Shown here: positions 1 through 11,626 of the stretch, one piece after another
How positions within the stretch are numbered: the first letter of the stretch is position 1
Layout: each line of letters starts with the position of its first letter
DNA from: Dryococelus australis
Lineage: Eukaryota; Arthropoda; Insecta; Phasmatodea; Phasmatidae
DNA length: 64,000 bases
Direction of reading: 5' to 3'
Assembly: GCA_029891345.1 (NCBI GenBank)
Contig: CM056993.1
Span: forward strand, 231,099,765-231,163,764
Notes under the pieces: generated by a model
The model's input: the letters and a program-made list of their open reading frames with translations, nothing else
What the model was told of the DNA's origin: nothing
Databases searched by the model: none
Translations under genes and position numbers: made by a program

Positions 1-96
1 CTACATCCAGCTGACTTGGGTCGGTCGCCGTACACGCCTGTTTCTGCGGAGTGCGAGCCTCACGCCATCACACTATTGACAGTTTTACATTACTAT

Positions 97-519
97 AAGC
101 TGTTCACGGTAAAATGAGCACTTTCGAAAGCCCTGCTTAAGATCTACCTCTTGTATACATGTTGTGTGTTCTTCCGCCTTATGTAAAACTATCATCGTCA
201 TGGGCCTCATCACTTTATTCATGCGTCGGTAAAGTGAAACAGTGGAATTATTAGAAAAGTAACTATTATACAAGTCTGTTCATTTTTACATTTCTACGAA
301 TTAAAACCTACACAAAGCTAAAGAAATAATTTATGTTATCACAAATAGTTACCTAACACTTTTTGTTTGATGTTTATATATGGAACTACTTTCTCCTCTA
401 CCGTTACCAACTTGACTTGGACACATGCCACAGGGCACCCGTTAAAATATATGCAGGTAGGGGCAGTGACATTTTTCTAAGGTTAATTTCAAAAGAGCTC
501 ACTTTATCTTGAACAGCCT
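97..519. mobile_element. TA-flanked MITE, long subfamily (copy 1)
   Basis: The left end reads GCTGTTCACGGTAAAATGAG and the right end is its diverged reverse complement (gagctcactttatcttgaacagc). The terminal sequence and about 400 bp of interior recur at 36125-36477 and, truncated, at 24186-24325. Copies elsewhere lie in TATA-like flanks, which suggests a TA target site and mobilisation by a Tc1/mariner-type transposase (inference). There is no coding capacity. Confidence 0.75.
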
Positions 520-635
520 TTACGTTATCACGCCATCACGTCACAACGATTTGTATACTAAAATTGTGACGTATTTATCAGATTAGTAATTTAGTTTTTA
601 GTATGTAACGAAACTCACTAAACACTAATTTATTA

Positions 636-852
636 GGGGCCACGGTGGCTGAGTGATTAGCATGCTCGCCTCCCACCAAGGCGAACCGGGCTCAATCCCC
701 GGCCGGGTCACCAGATTTTCGCAAGTGGGAATCGTGCCCGTTTCCTCTGCCCCTTCATTCCGGCGCCTCTCCATATTCACTTCAATCATCCTCATCGGCT
801 CTCAAGACCACGCTGTTAAGAGCCGCCTAAATCTCTTCATTTCACTTCACTA
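636..852 (+). mobile_element. tRNA-derived SINE, family B (copy 1)
   Basis: The tRNA-like head carries an A box (ggtggctgagtgattagc) and a B box (gggctcaatccccgg). A body follows with the marker ttcgcaagtgggaatcgtgc, then tcggctctcaagaccacgctg, and the element ends in a ttcatttcacttcac tail. The same body recurs at 22821-23033 and, inverted and without the tRNA head, at 32900-33048. RNA polymerase III transcription and LINE-dependent retroposition are expected for such an element but not shown. Confidence 0.85.
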
Positions 853-1079
853 ATTTACCAAATCCCAAATCACCGCCTTGTACAGTATGTGTTTACCAAA
901 TGCCGCGCAATAACCTACGAATATTATTCGTACCATAGGCTATCCATATTTATATTATTTTACAAATTCACGTAATTAACCCAACAAACACGAAATGACA
1001 GGCCGGAATCGGGCCAGTAAAAGATATCCGCCAAACTCCGGCCAGATGATGCCAGCCGCTGTCTTATGTCGGAAGCGGC

Positions 1080-1190
1080 CCTAATGGATTGCGGCAAGAC
1101 GCCGGGTCTGCGGCGGTTGGATGGCGGCAAGATGCCAGGCCAGCGACGGCTGAATGCCATTACGATGTCGGGCCTGCAGCGGCATGATAT
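1080..1190. repeat. GC-rich 33-bp minisatellite, about 3 copies
   Basis: Three degenerate units of about 33 bp begin at ggcaagacgccgggtctgcg, ggcaagatgccaggcc and attacgatgtcgggcctgc. The block is strikingly GC-rich against an AT-rich background. The minus-strand open frame over it is probably a by-product of the repeat. Confidence 0.6.
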
Positions 1191-1317
1191 CTAGAAATAA
1201 GCAGTATAACCATAAAAAAACATTAACTTTTCGATTAAAAATCTGAGTAATTGTTATTTACGCCTTACATATTTTCATTTCATTTATTTCTCAGCACATT
1301 ATATATGAAAACCTTTT

Positions 1318-1390
1318 ACTTGTCGTGTGCGGGATTCGAACCTAAGACCCTCGAGTTTACAGTCCACCATGCTAACATATACACTACGGG
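1318..1390 (-). other. tRNA-like sequence (degenerate)
   Basis: Read on the minus strand, the segment has an A-box-like stretch (gtgtatatgttagcatgg), a candidate anticodon loop containing GTA, and a B box (ggttcgaatccc). The anticodon and T stems do not pair properly, so this is not a functional tRNA gene. It is more likely the head of a SINE-like repeat or a tRNA pseudogene. Confidence 0.5.
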
Positions 1391-2560
1391 TTAGATTTTT
1401 GATAGACTCTAGTAATTTCAAATTTATCATGACACAAATTATTATAAGTGAATGTATAAATTCCATGACAATATAACAAATAAATTTAAAACACTGATAA
1501 TTTAAAAACAGTTTCTTATTTTCTTCACGGGCTTGCAAACAAAATAGTTTTTGTTAGTTTTTAATTTATCTGTCGGATGGTTGTACAAATGAAAAAAAAT
1601 TCAAAGTAAAAAATGCCATGGGCCACCACGTGACACATATATAATCACGAAAAAAACATACTAACGGTTAACATATGGGCTCAAAAAAGACATCATGCCA
1701 TTAACAGCTAGCTAACATCTTGCCTATTAAAGAAAACACTTTTAAAAAGTTTGTCGGCAAAAAGACACATTTGTATCTTTATTGTGATAAAGAACCATGT
1801 CTCGAAAACGTTAGCGGTCCGGAATAAATAAGTTGAAGGGCAAGCTTACCGAAAAAAACCAAGATACTATATCAGAATCGGGCCAGAATATTATTTTTGC
1901 TATTGCCGACAGTACAGGTATCAGGCCAACAATTTGCCGACACTTTGCCGACATGTTGTGTTTGCTGGAAATCAATATACTTGCAAGAAAATGGCGATAT
2001 GCATGAATTTCAGTGTTATGATACTTTACGGAATTTGATACACTTAAATGAAAACGTAAAGAAAAAGTTACTATGTACATACGTTATTTTATATTCATAT
2101 TTATTTATTCACTATGACAAAAGTTTTGTGAAAATTCCCTTGCTCAACAAGATGTGTTCATGGACTTCAGAGTTGTGGATTACAACTTTACTTGACAGAT
2201 GCCACCGTCGCTATAAATAAATGAATATCGATATAGTTCCTACAGCAACACTGCCTAAGTTTCTGAGTTCATCGAAACAAATACGTGAATACTGTTTTCG
2301 TCAGTTAGCAGCACTATCGCATACCACGTGGACCAGAATGAGTGAGAACTAGTGGTTGCACGCTGCCTCCACTAGTGAGAAACTTAATTTACTGTGTGAT
2401 GGGCAGGAGCCCGGGTCTGTGGGAGAAGCGAGTACTGGTAGACTATCAATTCATGGATACAGCAAGTGTTGTGGTGATCAAGGCTTGTAGTCGCTGTCGT
2501 CACGAGTTCAGTCTTGGACATGTCCATGTGTGGCTGTTTGGCGGGTAAACAAGCACCCTG
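1391..2560. other. No gene recognised
   Basis: This is AT-rich sequence with several short open frames of fewer than 110 residues, none with a recognisable domain. The phrase aatcgggccag occurs at about 1011 and about 1877, so fragments of one repeat may be present. The 2342-2548 frame is less AT-rich but matches nothing I recognise. Confidence 0.4.
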
Positions 2561-2583
2561 ACCTCAGCATCATATGCTGAGGT
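2561..2583. repeat. Perfect 9-bp hairpin
   Basis: CCTCAGCAT and ATGCTGAGG flank a 3-nt loop, giving a short perfect stem-loop. No adjacent gene gives it an obvious role. Confidence 0.5.
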
Positions 2584-2599
2584 GAACACGCCTATAAAA

Positions 2600-3435
2600 T
2601 TAAACTTTCGTACCTGCTAACAATTCGGGATACTCTATTTTGTTGGGCAAGGTATCCAACTGAAGGAAGTAAGGAGAGGCTCCCTGTAGCATATGTCAGC
2701 AACCTACTGCCACATGTAGAGAGAAAGCTGCGCCACTCTGCTTCAGTCATCGTGGTCAGTTAAAAGTGGTCTTTCAATTTAGCGTGTTCGTTTTGTTGTT
2801 AACATCTTGGGTTTGCCAAAGTATTGAAGTGAGTGAAAAATACGGTGCACAAACTCATTACAGCATGACTTCTACAGGAGCAGTCCGTACATCCTGAATT
2901 CAACTTCTCGGAAAATAATCCCTGCAAGCAATGCTCAAATACACCGGTGTGGTCTTCAAAGCTGAGGACAGAATTGACGTACTGAGAGAGCTAATGCATG
3001 AGTTGTTGGGGAAAAGCGGATATGCTGGTACAAATTTGCGGATGAGTCCAGGGCAGTTTTTTAAATACACTGAAGTAATTCCCTAATTCTATAGGTGCTA
3101 GTTTTTTTGTAATGCGTACCTTAAGTTTGGGTGCTTTAGTAAATTAGATTGTTTAAATGACGAAAATAACTTCGCTTAAAATCTGTGTTGTCAAAAGTAC
3201 CGGAATAGTTGTAATATGTTTTTGGGCAAGCTATTCAGGATCGCGTTCAGTTTAAAGAATTTTGTCAAGCTATTATGAGTCAGATATGTACCCGTACAGT
3301 TATTAAATATTACCGTATTAAAATATTATACAAATTTCAACGTCCCAGTGTGTCCAAACAGGAGTTTGTTATGGAAACAATTAAATGGGCAGAAGTCTTG
3401 TTTGCCGTGTAAGGAATCACAACTATTTGAAATGT
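2600..3435. other. No gene recognised; possible 5' part of the Gypsy remnant
   Basis: No long terminal repeat, primer-binding site or gag domain could be identified. The position upstream of the protease and RT traces at 3900-4750 makes retroelement leader or gag debris plausible, but this rests on position only. Confidence 0.25.
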
Positions 3436-3446
3436 GTATATATATA

Positions 3447-3496
<50 letters not shown>
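3436..3496. repeat. (TA)n microsatellite
   Basis: About 60 bp of almost uninterrupted TA dinucleotides with one T insertion near 3450. Similar tracts occur at 11566 and 14368. Confidence 0.9.
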
Positions 3497-3497
<1 letters not shown>

Positions 3498-3899
3498 TTA
3501 TTGACGGAGAAAAGTAATTTTTTTACTTTTTACTTTTGCAGGAAAGCAACAAACTCTACAGGGATGGTTAAAATTAGTTATTTAAGTAGTATTAAAAGTG
3601 AGAGATTGCTGACGGAAAGAAAATACCGACGTTAAGCCTAACGTTAATCCTAAGCCTCAATGTCAAATTAGTTTTCGGATAAATCATGTAACTGATCAAT
3701 GGTTTTATAAAAAGAAACATGGGAATTCCGTGCAGAAAAATGAGGTAAAAGTACGAGGCTCGGGGAACGACCTACCGTAGGGAAATGGGGAATAAACGGG
3801 CAGCAGGAAAGATACAGAAAATAATGGCTTGGATTTTCAAAAATCAGGAAAACCTGTTATCTGTTTCAGAATCGGGAATCCCGTGAATTACCTATTTAA

Positions 3900-4750
3900 T
3901 TGCCCGTTGCGGAAAAAAGACCCACTGGTATGGGTGATGTTGCGAATACAAATTTGTGTAATAAAAATGGTTTGTTGTTGGTTCCGTTGACTATTGGTGA
4001 TTTACAAGTTAATGCATTAGTTGATTCAGGTGAAAAAGGAGAATCGGTAGATTTTTCTTTGGCGAATGAAGGTTTGAATATGTCAAATATTTTTGCCGTT
4101 TTTACGATTAAAACTCAAACATTTTCGTGAAAGTTACAATTTAGAGTGCTTGAAAATTGGCCGCATGATGTAATATTGATCACAGAGCTCTTGGACAGTA
4201 CACACGCTTGTATTGATAAGTGCTAAAATTTATTTATTTTCCTGAGACTGTAATTGCGTTGAAAAATAAGCTCTCAAAGTGTCGTAGAATACAGGTACAG
4301 CACACGAGAAAAGTAGCGCAACAATGGGAGAAACTTATAACGGAATATAGCGACGCGATAACGCCTAAGTTAGAGCATTGTGAAGAGGTTCCTATAGTGT
4401 TGACATTAAAAGATAGTGAGCCAGTAGTGTTCGTGCCATATTGTGAATTCCGCCTTAAGACAGTGCTAATTACATCCCAATTCTAGGGAAACATTAGAAT
4501 TCTGTACACCGTAGGGTTTATACCAGTGGACGCGTTTGCTCATGCGTGAATTCTGGCCCACACAATATGTGACGATAGTTGAACCACGTGTTAGGTTGGT
4601 ATATTTTTGAGTTCATCTTTACGTACATTGACGACGTATGTATTTATATCATCACTTTAGAATAACACCTTAACCACAAACGGATAGTGTTAGACGCCTT
4701 AAGGAAGGCTGGCCTAACGGTAAATTAAGATAAAATTACTTGGACATAAC
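3900..4750 (+). pseudogene. Ty3/Gypsy-like retrotransposon pol remnant
   Basis: The frame at 3900-4130 contains ALVDSG inside a retropepsin-like context (VPLTIGDLQVNALVDSG). The frame from 4220 has PIVLTLKDSEPVVFVPY, which resembles the pre-RT linker of Gypsy polyproteins. After several stops, 4600-4660 encodes TYIDDVCIYI, an RT motif C with YIDD. The stretch at 4690-4730 then reads DALRKAGLTVN in the typical downstream RT position. The parts lie in the right order on one strand but in different frames, with stops between them. No LTRs, RNase H or integrase were identified, so the element is old and truncated. Confidence 0.65.
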
Positions 4751-5240
4751 AGCATGGTCATTACCTAGGCTTTATTATTTTAGAAATAAATTTACTCACC
4801 GATCCCGTAAAAATACAAGCTGTTATGAATTTTCGGCCGCCGAAAAATTTGTGATGCATAAAATAATTTTAAGAATGGTTGCATTTTATTGCAAACTAGC
4901 TGACCAGTGCGACTTCGTTCGAATTATATTTTTGTAAAGTTTTTAAAATAAAGTCCATTATAGTTTCATTATAGTTTTATGTTTAAAATATTAATAATTC
5001 TTCTTTCAGGTTTAATTGAGTTATTAAATTACACTCTGCCATCGCTTCGCACATGTTTTATGTTAGCACGATATTTAGGGCTTTGAATCGATCTAACCAC
5101 TTCTCTTGGGAAATAAAGGAGGACGGCCCATAAAAAAAAAAGAGAAATGAAGGATACAAAAAAAAAATTTAACTGTGCAGTAATCCTAAGAAAAGCTTAA
5201 TCCAGTACCTATTTACATTCCTGATAATCATATCGCTCTG
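4751..5240. other. No gene recognised
   Basis: AT-rich sequence with A-runs (near 5130 and 5158). It may include decayed Gypsy 3' sequence, but nothing specific is visible. Confidence 0.3.
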
Positions 5241-5263
5241 GCCACTGCGGGCCCATTTGATAT

Positions 5264-5560
5264 ATGTCTATCCACTGGGTCACTATGGCTCCACTTGATA
5301 TAGCAGGCCAGTGCCACACTATTGGGTGCTCTACCACTGGAGCAGCTGCTGCCCCACTTTTGGGTTCTCTAACCACTAAGCTACTGCGGCCCCACTATTG
5401 GGTGCTCTACCCACTGAGCTACTGCGGCCCCCTTATTTGGTGCTCTAGCCACTGTGCTACTGCGACCACACTAATGGGTTCTATACCCACTGAGCTACTG
5501 CGGCCCATTTATTGGGTGCTCTAGCCCCTGACCAGCTGCGGCCCCACTATTGGGTGCCGG
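5264..5560 (-). repeat. Tandem array of a tRNA 5'-half-like 38-bp unit
   Basis: About seven degenerate units repeat every 38 bp. On the minus strand each unit contains gccgcagtagctcagtggg followed by tagagcacc, which has the layout of a tRNA acceptor strand plus D arm, with the A box TAGCTCAGTGGGTAGAGC. Unit starts (ccact on the plus strand) are near 5334, 5373, 5411, 5449, 5487 and 5526, with more decayed units upstream. No anticodon arm or T arm is present. Upstream open frames are by-products of the repeat. Confidence 0.75.
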
Positions 5561-5569
5561 GGTTATTAT

Positions 5570-7740
5570 CTATACACTGTGTTAATTTGATGTCAATACG
5601 TTGAGTGGTTTTTGAGTTAAATCCGTTAGTTAGGACAGACAAGCACTTCTATTTTATTTAGTAGTATAGATTTACTTCCAATTTTCGAGAACTCATACAA
5701 CCGTTAAACTTGTTAAAAATTAAAAATGTGTATTTTGTGATGAATTCTAAGCAGTAAAATGCGTTTAAAAAATCGAAAAGATTTTTAACAAATATTTCCT
5801 TTTTACATTTGCCCACTTTCAGTGAAGAATTTTTTTTTGCACTTTGATGGAAGTTCCATAGCCATTGGGGTTGTTTTTAAACCAAAGGAAAAATTGCTAT
5901 TTTGTTCTGATATCGTTCGGCGGTAAGTTATTCACACAGACGGAAATAACGTTTTCTATTTATGGAAAGGAGTAACTCAGTTGTTTATGGGTTATGGAAC
6001 GGTTTACTCAGCATTTAGATCATGCACCGTTCAGTTTCTTTTCGCACAACCAAGCATTGAGTTGGTTGTTAAAATCGCAAAAACCAAGAACTATGTTATT
6101 AAACTAAACGTCTTTTTTTTTTTTAAATATAAAATCGTGAGCTTTTAAAATTTTAACATTAACACGTCTACTTAAACACTTGAAAATGTTATTCTTCAGC
6201 TACGAGGAGAATCCGCAAGCCAAATGTAGTGACATGCGAAGAAAAAATTTAGCCCTCGTCTTATTTAGCCCCTAGTTTAGGGAGAATTCCAGGTATACAT
6301 TCCCTTACTGCTCAGATGATATATACACCTGGGTTTCGTATGAGAGTGTGTGCCATTACATTCTTTCACTGGCCTGCTTCTGTGCAAGACACGTAACGAA
6401 AAGGCCAACAATTATAGTCTTACGAAACAAACGGTGGTCTGCTCCGAGCACGTATACTTGGGGTTTGTCCGGTCATCTGCTTGCCAAGCGCACTCGAATG
6501 TACCTATGTTTGATGACGGGAGCAAACATGTCACATATTGTCAAAGCCCATCAACCAAGATCCCCTAAATATGTTCGTTAACACCGGGCTTCAGGCATTT
6601 CCAGTGCCCTGGCAGTAATCCGGTTGTATTGTTCCTGATGATAATTTCGTGCTGACACTCTTTAAGGCTCTCTCAAGGTTTTTTTATTTGAAGATATTTT
6701 ATGCTTTCGTGACACGACATGGATGATACATGTCAAATTAGGAAATTGTTATTCGTGACTTTTATTTACCGTAAATATGAAAAATTGAACTTTAATTATG
6801 AATTCGTGCAGATCACAATAATATATAAAAATACAAAGATTGGTTCCAGGTAAAGTATTTATCGAAGTCACCGGAGTGGCACGTTCAAGTTTCTTTGAAA
6901 GCCGACAATTTAATCTGCAGTTGAATTTCTTGCTATTTGTACTTTAAACTTTTTCTCTAAAATGTTATAATTGAAGAACGGGCGAACCGCATAACAAATG
7001 TCTAAGAAATAGTGCGTGACAATATAATAACATGAAAAATTATTTTGAAATGCACACTAACGTATTAATTTTGTTAAGTTTTGAGGATTATACGAAAAAA
7101 AAATACTCAACTGATTTATATCTCCTCTCATTAAAGTAATTTTCCTACGGTGCAATATTATTCCAGCTTATAACTTCCAATCACAGATAAAGAAAATAAT
7201 TTGCAAAAAAAATAGAAAGTACATGTAGGTCATTGAACTCCCTTAAATTAAGCATTCGTCGCACCACGTTTCACGCACGTCGCAACATCCGCAGAACAGT
7301 AGCGCTGCTATTCCTTTGGAGTACCTCCCAAGATCCCATAGACTCAAAACCCAAATATTAATACCTTTCCAGCCACACTAAGCGCACTGTTAAAATTGTC
7401 CGTATATTTATGGGAATTTTTACGAAAACGCACAGTAAATATACGGAAACGCAATCCGCAATGACGAGAAACGGAGTTAAGAGCTTAAACACAAAATACG
7501 GAAAATCTCCGTATTTTCTACAACTTCGGGTTTCGAGCACGAACAATGGCGAGTCTGCACGAAGTTTTCTCCGCCACTGAAATAAGAAAATTATCGTTAC
7601 TGCGGCAGTCAAGGTTATTCATCTCCCTAAGACCTATTCTTTCAAACATTGAAAAGTAGCAATAGGTGTGTAATACACCAACTTTTAACACAAACTAAAA
7701 TTGTTTGTGAATACAAGAAAATCAAAAATATACCTGTTTC
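5570..7740. other. No gene recognised
   Basis: AT-rich sequence with only short open frames (for example 6348-6581 and, on the minus strand, 7358-7612), none with a recognisable domain. The 7420-7520 part repeats short words such as tacggaaa and ccgtattt, which suggests a decayed tandem or inverted repeat. Confidence 0.35.
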
Positions 7741-7745
7741 ACTAT

Positions 7746-7812
7746 GTGAGCACTGTAGGTAAGTGGTAAGGGTGGTGTACTTGCATCTTTTTGACTCGGG
7801 TTCAAATCTTGC
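7746..7812 (+). other. tRNA-like sequence (degenerate)
   Basis: A tRNA-like layout is present with gtaggtaagtggtaaggg as A box and cgggttcaaatcttg as B box. The anticodon stem does not fold well. It is followed by AT-rich 26-bp repeats. It may be a SINE head or a tRNA relic. Confidence 0.4.
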
Positions 7813-7880
7813 TTAAGTATAAACAATTTTAACTTTTTTGATGTCTTTTTTATACACAGTAGAACACCCTCTTAATAAAA

Positions 7881-7958
7881 ATTTAATTAAAATATATATT
7901 AAAAATTAAATTAAAATATATATTAAAAATTAAATTAAAATAGATACTAAAAATTACT
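7881..7958. repeat. 26-bp AT-only tandem repeat, 3 copies
   Basis: Three units of taattaaaatatatattaaa-type sequence (26 bp each) lie directly downstream of the tRNA-like segment. Confidence 0.7.
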
Positions 7959-8339
7959 TAAACTAGAAGTACAGAAAACTAACTAGGAAATTGACGGAGA
8001 GGTTCCGTGAATTTTACGGAAAGTCCGTTTTTTTGAAAATCAACGTGTCCGTAATTTTACGGAGAGTTTACTGGACACCTCTGGATAAATTTTTGCCAGT
8101 ACTGTCTCGTAAAGTTAAGGACATTTTTTTTAGCAGTGTGTGCTGCCTGATTACTCGATGCTAGCCGCATTATCACACACGTCCGTTTGTCGAACACCTT
8201 TTTGTCCTCCGTCGACCATTTTCAGCTTGAGATATGACACAGCTTGGGCCATTTCCTAAAGTCGAACGTATAGAGGTCGTTAGTCATCAATCTCACACAA
8301 GAACGAGAAAGTCTGGTATATTTTCTGTACAAAGTTATA

Positions 8340-8730
8340 TTTATATTATGTTTAAATTAACCTTCAGTTGTTACAAGAATTTGGAACCTATTTAAAACGT
8401 GAATTCATTGCGTGGTAAACATTTCTATGCTTGGAAATTTGTCATAGCACTGTAAAAAATACTTGTACAATAACACATGAAAATTTTTGGTAATTTTACA
8501 TTTTGTATGTGTAATTTGTAAAAACAGCTCAAGTACGTGTAATTTTAAACAAATGTTCTTAATAATGCAGATAGTACTACATGTCTTTGGTGAAAATACA
8601 TGAATGTATGGCTTAATAAACATAATGATGGTGTTAATTTACACATTTTGAAGTATGCGTAAAAATACACCTACTTGCTGTATTAACCTTAGGTATTATA
8701 CATTTTTACTGCTGCATATTAGTTGTATGA
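8340..8730. other. AT-rich stretch with repeated gtaattttac words
   Basis: This stretch contains recurring words such as gtaattttac, gtgtaatttg and gtgtaatttt. The same words recur at 29990-30350, so a decayed dispersed repeat is possible. No coding sequence is recognised. Confidence 0.3.
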
Positions 8731-8750
8731 GCACCCAACTTCAGTAGAGG

Positions 8751-11276
8751 AAGGTCGGTTAATTTGGCAATATGTTTTAGTTTTTTTAGTATTTTCGTCT
8801 AACTTTTTTTCTCTAAGGGTTAATTAAAGGAATATTGTAAACATCATTAGTTTAGCATGTTTTCATAATAGTATTATATTAAAATAAAATCTCTTTTAAT
8901 AATTTACATATTTGTAAACTAATGTCATAATCATATAATGATTTAAAACAAGGGTGATTTGGCAGTAGTATAAGAGTAATTTGGCAGCAGTGTGACCAGA
9001 TTTGTACAAAAACAATAACCTTATATCCCACGGCTTACAAAACGCATAACGAAATACAGGTAATAAAAATTAACTCTAACAGATTCCTTACATTTTTCAG
9101 TGTGAATCTCCAATGCAAACAAGGCATTAAAAATTATGACGATTCCGCTTAAGGCCTTGACAAACTTCATGATACCACATACGGCATTTAACAGACTGAA
9201 TCCATGATTCACCATTTTTGTCATTGTCAAATAATCCCTGACTGCTGTTATTTTTCTGTGAATGAATTACACTAGTATATGCTTTTGGATGAATCACTTC
9301 TCTTAAACTTTTTTTTTTTTTTTTTAATTCTAGTTGCCTGAAGTGAAGGACTATCCACTGCCGATTCTAGAAACTCTTCAGGGGATGCATTATCGCACTG
9401 ATGCTCCAAAGGGCTATCTTGTTGTGTATCGAAAACGCGCACTTTTTTGCTGCACTCTTTCTTTGTTGAAACTGGTGGAATTGTTGGGGAAGTGGAATTT
9501 GTGCTCTTATTTCTTGCAAACTTGTCGCACTGTGAAGTTCTGAGGAACAGAAAACGTCTTCGTGAAGTACATTCCTGTCGAAAGGAAATATTCCAGTGTG
9601 TTTAAACCCACTGGTTATGTTCCTCATATTGGCTGCCTCGAGAAAAACTCCACTAAAGGTAAAAAAAAAAAGAAATCTTTTCTGGTTGGCTTCCTCTCAT
9701 GCTTGACCAGGGAAACCTTAACAGAATGTTTCCACTAAGTCTTAATCGGACTGAAGACGGACACATCAAGTGGGTGTAGGATGTGTGTAGTGTGCGATGG
9801 AAAAGTCAGAAAGATCAAATTCTTCTCTTCTCTGAACTTCATAACCTCTACAGACATGTGGCTGCAATGTAAATAAAGGATTATGATGACAGGTCTTGTT
9901 GGAGGAATATTTTCTTCAAAATGATTCATGAACTGAAGAAATATCTCTGAATTTATCCAACCGTTTGGAGAAACACACACCACTGAATTTGCAGGGGCAT
10001 TGTGCTTCATATCATCGGACAATCTCTGTCCCTTGAATATGGTTAAACATGGACCAGCTTGTCCTACGGAGTTCACAGTAAGAAGCGCCGCGCTCTGCTG
10101 CCATCTATTGGTAGACACGTTTCCGTCCTTTCGGGGAAACTATATTGCCTGGTTTGTTCACAAAAGTAATACCACTTTCATCCAGGTTCCAAATACGGTT
10201 TGGTTTATCTTTCAGGTCATGGTTTTCCAATGTGGTACACAGAACATCCTATAATTCATTAATGACTTCTTTTGAAACTGATGAAGCTCTGTTAACGGAA
10301 AAGTTCTCTGGCAGCCTTATCATAGAACATACCGTTCCTTAGATGAAATCCACCAATTCCAGCCAGCTACTTCTTCGTCCACGTTAAAAGGATTTTTTCT
10401 ACCACTATTTTTAATTATGTCAAACGCCTGCCGCCTAACATCCGTAGCGCACAAACCAAATCCAGTTTCTTGCTTTTTTGTTGTGTAGGCTACCAATATG
10501 TTTATTCCTCGGCACCTGCAAGCACAAGAGGCCTTCCTTTCTTCGCAATAGCAACATCATCTGGTCCAGATGATGAAGTCAAATAACGCTGTAATGTTTT
10601 GAAAGGTACATTATACTCCTGGGACGCTTTATAAACCGACCAATCATCTCGTAGAACTCGTCCTACAGCAAAGCGCACGTCATCAGGCATGTATTGTGAA
10701 TATTTCCCGCGTTTCTCTGGCATGCCTGCAACACACATACACGCCTCGAATAGTAACACAACTCCCCGATAGAGGGAACGCGCTGTCTACTCGCAATGCA
10801 TTTGTAAAAAAAAAGGTATCAGATCGTACGGCTCTCCAACTTCGCGTTCACAGAAAACCCGCCAAATTCTACAATAGGCTTTACTTTTAAATGCTAAGAA
10901 AACTATGTCGTGAGGTAAGCTCTCAGATGTGCCAAACAAAGCATACTATAACGTACAAAAACATACAGGAAATCCCAGATTCTCTGCTTCAAAACACACT
11001 CTGATTAAACTCCGTGTCACTAAAAACAAAAAAGATATGACTTCTATCACAACATGCTTCACTACGTGAACGTAACTGGGAAAAATATACCACGTGCTTG
11101 TGTTAGTTCACAAATGATACAGCTGTAGCTTGCGAAACAGTCGAAACAGTCAGATATTCTCCGCCAGGTGCTGCACTCTTTTGGCAGTACCAGGAACTAC
11201 GTCGGAAACATCGGTGTAAGTTGGAAATAGAATGAATACAATATAGTGCCAAATTACCCGTACTGCCAAATTTCCC
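8751..11276 (-). mobile_element. pogo-like DNA transposon with subterminal repeats
   Basis: The ends share an aatttggca motif in inverted orientation. The left side has ggtcggttaatttggcaa at 8753 and a second block (ggtgatttggcagtag, then gagtaatttggcag) at 8953-8986. The right side has tagtgccaaattacccgtac and tgccaaatttcccgag at 11244-11278. A broken pogo/Tigger-type transposase lies between them on the minus strand. The size of about 2.5 kb is normal for the superfamily. The exact terminus on the left (8753 or 8953) is uncertain. Confidence 0.65.
9367..10759 (-). pseudogene. pogo/Tigger/jerky-like transposase, broken
   Basis: The N-terminal frame (10759-10502) has a psq-type helix-turn-helix: MPDDVRFAVGRVLRDDWSVY, followed by KASQEYNVPFKTLQRYL. 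The middle frame (10118-9735) is the DDE_1 catalytic core. It shows SVVCVSPNGWINSEIFLQFM, then HCSHMSVEVMKF, and a third block, FPSHTTHILHPLDVSVFSPI, that keeps the Asp of the LDVxVF motif. The usual Asp of the second block (LDGHxSH) is lost. The C-terminal frame (9627-9367) holds FKHTGIFPFDRNVL, normal for the end of this family. The frames are separated by shifts and stops, so no active transposase is possible. Confidence 0.85.
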
Positions 11277-11454
11277 GAGACTCCTCAGTTGTACATCTTC
11301 AATTGTGCAATTTTACAATGACCGTGTGTGTGTGTGTGTAAACTTGCATTACATTCTGCAATATCTGTGAGCGTATATTTACACATTAAATTTTCGATAA
11401 TTTTGCATTTTTATGTGGAATTTGCTAAAAACGAGTACAGTATCAATATACAGT

Positions 11455-11564
11455 AGCAGCATTCTTAGACGTGGAAAAGGTTTTGACAGAGTTTTCCACG
11501 CAAGGCTTCTTTATAAATTATACCAAAATAACTTCCCAGTCTGCTTCTTTTTCTTTGGAAGGAG

Positions 11565-11626
<62 letters not shown>

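Noticed and set aside
1318..1390. A functional tRNA-Tyr gene (GTA anticodon)
   Set aside because: The anticodon and T stems do not pair and the acceptor stem cannot be formed.
3348..3635. A 95-residue plus-strand frame
   Set aside because: Its middle is a translated TA microsatellite (alternating Tyr-Ile), and its flanks show no domain.
7881..7958. CRISPR-like array
   Set aside because: The units are directly adjacent AT-only repeats without spacers, in a eukaryotic context.
9290..9345. A 3' splice site before a plus-strand exon (T-tract followed by aattctag)
   Set aside because: The downstream plus-strand frame is the antisense of the pogo transposase C-terminus.
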